A stretch of DNA of 9,186 nt from NCBI GenBank assembly GCA_002308955.1, contig DBWJ01000068.1, positions 26,321 through 35,506 of the forward strand, in the 5' to 3' direction. The stretch comes from Lachnoclostridium sp. UBA1241 (GTDB taxonomy: Bacteria > Bacillota > Clostridia > Lachnospirales > Lachnospiraceae). Positions 6,494 through 9,186 of this stretch are shown here, one piece after another; the first letter of the stretch is position 1; every line of letters starts with the position of its first letter. A model generated the notes under the pieces. It was not told the origin of the DNA, did no database searches, and saw nothing but the letters and a program-made list of their open reading frames with translations. Made by a program: the position numbers and the translations under genes.

Positions 6494-6523
6494 TTGACAG
6501 GGGTATATATCATGATATATACT
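6494..6523 (+). promoter_or_regulatory. Promoter of the vapBC operon
   Basis: TTGACA at 6494-6499 is a perfect -35. The -10 is either TATATA at 6516-6521 (16-nt spacing, with an upstream TG making it extended) or TATACT at 6518-6523 (18-nt spacing). The antitoxin ATG follows about 30 nt downstream. Confidence 0.82.
6503..6522. promoter_or_regulatory. Perfect 20-bp palindrome, probable VapB/VapBC operator
   Basis: The sequence gtatatatcatgatatatac is its own exact reverse complement. It fills the spacer between the -35 and -10 and overlaps the -10, so a bound protein would block RNA polymerase. Toxin-antitoxin operons of this class are known to be repressed by the antitoxin or the complex binding such palindromes; assignment to this VapB is inference from position. 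Confidence 0.75.
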
Positions 6524-6551
6524 TGATTACGAAGAGAGGAAGGTGATTATA

Positions 6552-6782
6552 ATGATGACAGCAAAGGTCTTTGAAAATGGGAGGAGTCAGGCTGTGAGAT
6601 TACCAAAAGAATGCAGATTTACCGGGAATGAGGTTATGGTGAACCGGATCGGGGATATTGTTATCCTCATGCCGAAGAACAATAAGTGGGCATCTTTTAT
6701 GTCAGCGATTGAAATGTTTTCGGCGGATTTCATGGAAGACGGCAGAGCGGATGATTCCGGTCAGGAGCGAGAAGATTTATGA
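6552..6782 (+). CDS. vapB: VapB-type antitoxin with AbrB/MazE-like DNA-binding domain
   Basis: The 76-residue protein carries the VapB signature in residues 3-23 (TAKVFENGRSQAVRLPKE, then CRF), which forms half of a dimeric swapped-hairpin DNA-binding barrel. The C-terminal part from about residue 44, with aromatic and acidic residues, is the expected toxin-binding arm. It neutralises the downstream VapC nuclease and, with it, should repress its own promoter through the palindrome at 6503-6522. The ATG at 6552 is chosen because AGGAAGG lies about seven bases upstream; a GTG at 6543 overlaps that site and is less likely, and the next codon (6555) is also ATG. The stop overlaps the vapC start by four bases. 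Confidence 0.9.
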   Translation: MMTAKVFENGRSQAVRLPKECRFTGNEVMVNRIGDIVILMPKNNKWASFMSAIEMFSADFMEDGRADDSGQEREDL

Positions 6783-7180
6783 AGTATATGCTCGATACCA
6801 ATATATGCATTTACGCCATCAAGAAGAAACCGAAGAAGGTCCTGGCCCACTTACAGAAAGTAAAGCCGCAGGATGTATGCATTTCTTCGGTTACCTACGC
6901 AGAATTGATGCACGGCGTGTATAAAAGTCAGGCGATAGAGCGAAATCAGCTGGCACTTTCCGTGCTGTTATCCAATATCGAAATAATGACTTTTGATGCG
7001 GAAGCAGCGGAGTCATATGGGAGAATCAGGGCAGATTTAGAAAAAAACGGGACCCCAATCGGCCCGCTTGACATGATGATTGCCGGACATTCATCAGCAC
7101 TTAAATGTACGCTTGTGACGAATAACGTAAAGGAGTTTTCAAGAGTCAAAGGATTGAAAACTGTTAACTGGGCAGACTGA
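6779..7180 (+). CDS. vapC: VapC-type PIN-domain toxin, ribonuclease
   Basis: The 133-residue protein spans a full PIN domain, a Mg-dependent RNase fold. In this family the toxins cleave structured RNAs such as initiator tRNA or rRNA, but the target here cannot be read from sequence. The acidic residues expected in the active site are present: Asp6 in LDTN, Glu42 in the YAELMHG block, and Asp98 in GPLDMMIAGH. The TNN-x-x-EF motif (114-120) completes the site, so the toxin looks intact. It is coupled to vapB through an ATGA overlap with no independent promoter, and ends at a hairpin shortly downstream. Codon use and composition look more AT-rich than neighbouring genes, as is common for mobile toxin-antitoxin cassettes. 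Confidence 0.93.
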   Translation: MKYMLDTNICIYAIKKKPKKVLAHLQKVKPQDVCISSVTYAELMHGVYKSQAIERNQLALSVLLSNIEIMTFDAEAAESYGRIRADLEKNGTPIGPLDMMIAGHSSALKCTLVTNNVKEFSRVKGLKTVNWAD

Positions 7181-7194
7181 AAAAACTGAGGCAT

Positions 7195-7237
7195 AAAACG
7201 TAGAGCGCGTCTGCTTCGGCAGGAGCGTTTTTGTTTT
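7195..7237 (+). terminator. Terminator after vapC
   Basis: CTGC-TTCG-GCAG (7211-7222) is a stable tetraloop stem, extended by CGC (7206-7208) with GCG (7225-7227) across a 2x2 internal mismatch. It is followed by TTTTTGTTTT, starting about 15-25 nt beyond the vapC stop. Confidence 0.75.
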
Positions 7238-7272
7238 CGAAAAGATTCTCCCGATTTCGCTAACATATTCTA

Positions 7273-7301
7273 TGTTCAACCGGGCGGGATTTCGGTACAA
7301 T
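7273..7301 (+). promoter_or_regulatory. Possible promoter of the epimerase-family gene
   Basis: TACAAT at 7296-7301 is a good -10 (five of six). The best -35 at 17-nt spacing, TGTTCA (7273-7278), is poor. The position, just before the GTG start and after the vapC terminator, supports it more than the -35 does. Confidence 0.4.
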
Positions 7302-7325
7302 GGAAACATCTTGAAGGAAAACGGG

Positions 7326-8357
7326 GTGATTACAACGAAGAAAGAAGCTTTATTCATCGGCGGTACCGGAACCATCAGCATGGCAATTACGGAACTGCTT
7401 GCGACACGGTCCGAGTGGCATTTGACGGTATTAAACCGTGGCAATCGGAAGGCAGAACTGCCGGCGGGCGTCGATGAGATTACGGTCGACATCAACGACG
7501 AGGCGGCGGTGTTAAAAGCGTTAAATGGGAAACGCTTTGAGACGGTCTGCGACTTCATCGGATTTGTCCCGGCGCAGGTTGAGAGGGATTACCGGCTCTT
7601 TAAGGGCATCACGAACCAGTACATGTACATAAGCTCGGCGTCCGCCTACACAAAGCTTCCGGCGAGTTACCGGATTACGGAAGGAACGACACTTAGTAAT
7701 CCGTACTGGGAGTACTCGCGCAACAAGATTGCGTGCGAGGAATTTCTTATGAAGAAGTACAGGGAGGAAGGCTTCCCGGTGACAATTATCCGGCCGAGTC
7801 ATACCTATGACAAGCGCGCAGTGCCGCTCGGAGTGCACGGCAGCAAAGGGAGCTATTCCGTGCTGAAGCGGATGTTAGAGGGAAAGCCGGTTATCATTCA
7901 CGGCGACGGGACTTCGCTTTGGACGATGACATATAACGAAGATTTCGCGGTGGGATTTGCCGGACTGATGGGCAATCCGCATGCGATCGGCGAAGCGTTC
8001 CAGATTACCAACGATGAGACGCTTACGTGGAATCAGATTTATCAGACCGTTGCGAAGACGCTCGGGGTTACGCTTAAACCGTACTATGTGGCTTCGGAGT
8101 TTCTGGCAGCAGTCGGGCCGCAGTACGATTTCATGGGGAGCCTGATCGGCGACAAAGCCCAGTCGGTTGTTTTCGACAACACAAAACTGAAGCGCGCCGT
8201 GCCGGAGTTCTCTCCGAAGATTCATTTTGAGGAAGGCATCCGCAGGACGATCAGCTATGTGATGAGCCATCCGGAGCTGCAGGTTGAAGATCCGGAATTT
8301 GACGCCTTTACGGACCGCGTGATTGCGGCGCTTGAGGCGGCGAAGAAGGAAATCTAA
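7326..8357 (+). CDS. NAD(P)-dependent epimerase/dehydratase-family protein (SDR superfamily)
   Basis: The 343-residue protein has an N-terminal Rossmann fold with the GGTGTIS nucleotide-binding loop at 12-18. An LNRG motif follows strand two at about 36-39, where the adenosine ribose or phosphate is recognised. The SSASAY segment at 103-108 and Tyr130-x3-Lys134 match the SDR catalytic Ser/Tyr/Lys layout. The C-terminal half carries the HGDGTSLWTMTYNEDFA block typical of sugar-nucleotide epimerase-like proteins. The substrate is not evident. GTG at 7326 is preferred because AAGGA lies seven bases upstream and the conserved fold starts soon after; an ATG at 7272 would begin upstream of the likely transcription start. 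It stands between a terminator and the alcohol dehydrogenase, 62 bp apart with no terminator seen, so co-transcription with the latter is possible. Confidence 0.87.
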   Translation: MITTKKEALFIGGTGTISMAITELLATRSEWHLTVLNRGNRKAELPAGVDEITVDINDEAAVLKALNGKRFETVCDFIGFVPAQVERDYRLFKGITNQYMYISSASAYTKLPASYRITEGTTLSNPYWEYSRNKIACEEFLMKKYREEGFPVTIIRPSHTYDKRAVPLGVHGSKGSYSVLKRMLEGKPVIIHGDGTSLWTMTYNEDFAVGFAGLMGNPHAIGEAFQITNDETLTWNQIYQTVAKTLGVTLKPYYVASEFLAAVGPQYDFMGSLIGDKAQSVVFDNTKLKRAVPEFSPKIHFEEGIRRTISYVMSHPELQVEDPEFDAFTDRVIAALEAAKKEI

Positions 8358-8419
8358 GCGTTACCGCGGCGCCGGAAACGGCAAGACGAAATATGATTTG
8401 ATTACGAAAGGATAATATT

Positions 8420-9186
8420 ATGGATAATTTCAGTTTCTACGCACCGACTTATTTCGCATTCGGAAAGGACGCGGAGAACCGCGCGGGAGAACTTGTGAAG
8501 CTGTTCGGCGGGACCAAGGTCCTGATTCATTACGGCGGCGGTTCCGTTGTACGTTCCGGCCTTTTGGACCGCGTTAAGAAATCGCTTACCGAGGCGGGCA
8601 TCGGCTTTGCGGAGCTCGGCGGAGTAAAGCCCAATCCGAGAAGCGGACTTGTGTATCAGGGAATCGACATCTGCCGGAAGGAAGGCGTTGATTTCGTTCT
8701 CGCAGTCGGCGGCGGAAGCACGATTGACTCCTCGAAGGCAATCGCGGCAGGAACGCTTTACGACGGCGATTTCTGGGATTTCTATGAAGGGAAGACGGTA
8801 ACGAAGGCACTTCCCGTCGGAACGGTTCTGACCATTGCGGCAGCCGGTTCCGAGGGCTCTCCTGACTCCGTTATCACGAAGGAGGAGGGTATGATTAAGC
8901 GCGGGGCAAGCGGTCCCGCCTACCGCCCGAAATTCTCCATTATGAATCCGGCGCTTACCTGCACGCTTCCGCCGTACCAGACCGCTGCCGGCGCGACCGA
9001 TATCATCGCACATCTTTACGAGCGTTATCTGACCAACACGCCGAATGTTCAGACCACTGACCGCATTATTGAGGCGCTTATTATGGCAATGGTTGAGGAG
9101 ACGCCGAAGGTTATCGCCGATCCATACGACTACGATGCCCGGGCCAATATCATGTGGGCCGGCATGATGGCACACAACAATTCCTG
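8420..9186 (+). CDS. Iron-containing alcohol dehydrogenase, butanol dehydrogenase/YqhD type, C terminus outside window
   Basis: The frame is open from the ATG at 8420 (AAAGG eight bases upstream) to the window end, giving 255 residues of an enzyme usually near 390. It reduces aldehydes to alcohols, or the reverse, with NAD(P)H. The N terminus has the family opening NFSFYAPTYFAFGK. GGGSTIDSSK at 97-106 is the nucleotide-phosphate loop. Asp194 and His198 are the first two metal ligands and fall at the same numbers as in E. coli YqhD; the two later His ligands lie beyond the window. The block DYDARANIMWA near the end is also typical. The segment after AAGSE reads GSPDSVIT, departing from the more usual pattern around Met-Asn, so it is a divergent member. 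Metal type and physiological substrate cannot be told from this part. Partial gene. Confidence 0.9.
   Translation, partial: MDNFSFYAPTYFAFGKDAENRAGELVKLFGGTKVLIHYGGGSVVRSGLLDRVKKSLTEAGIGFAELGGVKPNPRSGLVYQGIDICRKEGVDFVLAVGGGSTIDSSKAIAAGTLYDGDFWDFYEGKTVTKALPVGTVLTIAAAGSEGSPDSVITKEEGMIKRGASGPAYRPKFSIMNPALTCTLPPYQTAAGATDIIAHLYERYLTNTPNVQTTDRIIEALIMAMVEETPKVIADPYDYDARANIMWAGMMAHNNS

Noticed and set aside
8402..9175. 257-codon minus-strand frame opposite the alcohol dehydrogenase
   Set aside because: The plus strand carries Asp194, His198 and the GGGS loop of a known family; the opposite frame has no such support.

Overview
The window reads as a chromosomal segment of an anaerobic Firmicute, most likely a Lachnospiraceae-type Clostridium. 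The reasons are the NfnAB bifurcating transhydrogenase, a membrane pyrophosphatase and a butanol-dehydrogenase-type iron alcohol dehydrogenase close together, strong Shine-Dalgarno sites, and moderate GC. The assignment is inferred from gene content, not from a marker gene.

Layout from left to right. Positions 1-140 hold no convincing gene but carry two imperfect 33-nt direct repeats in a GC-rich, hairpin-prone stretch that I could not identify. A minus-strand terminator (170-203) then ends a small minus-strand gene (259-606). That gene encodes a single-pass membrane protein whose exposed part is four 13-residue DxxGDGxxD calcium-loop-like repeats. Divergent promoters in 645-730 drive this gene leftward and, to the right, an unrecognised two-helix membrane protein (800-1576). 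NfnA (1632-2519) and NfnB (2519-3910) follow 55 bp later with no terminator between, so the three may form one operon ending at the hairpin 3925-3958.

Next is a monocistronic membrane-bound pyrophosphatase (4064-6160) with its own promoter and a strong terminator (6205-6234). Its catalytic charged residues are present, but the family signature segment is clearly divergent. After an AT-rich gap without a gene comes a VapBC toxin-antitoxin pair (6552-7180). A perfect 20-bp palindrome sits between the -35 and -10 of its promoter, the expected position for an autoregulatory operator. The cassette ends with a terminator near 7195-7237. An NAD(P)-dependent epimerase/dehydratase-family protein (7326-8357) and a truncated iron-containing alcohol dehydrogenase (8420 to the window end) close the window.

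Together NfnAB (balancing NADH, NADPH and reduced ferredoxin), the ion-pumping pyrophosphatase (recovering energy from biosynthetic PPi) and the NAD(P)H-linked alcohol dehydrogenase fit the redox and energy economy of a fermenting anaerobe. I see no phage, IS, CRISPR, tRNA or rRNA. Nothing amounts to a clearly new multi-gene system. The best candidates for novelty are the leftmost repeat element, the DxxGDG repeat protein with its divergent partner, and the divergent pyrophosphatase.
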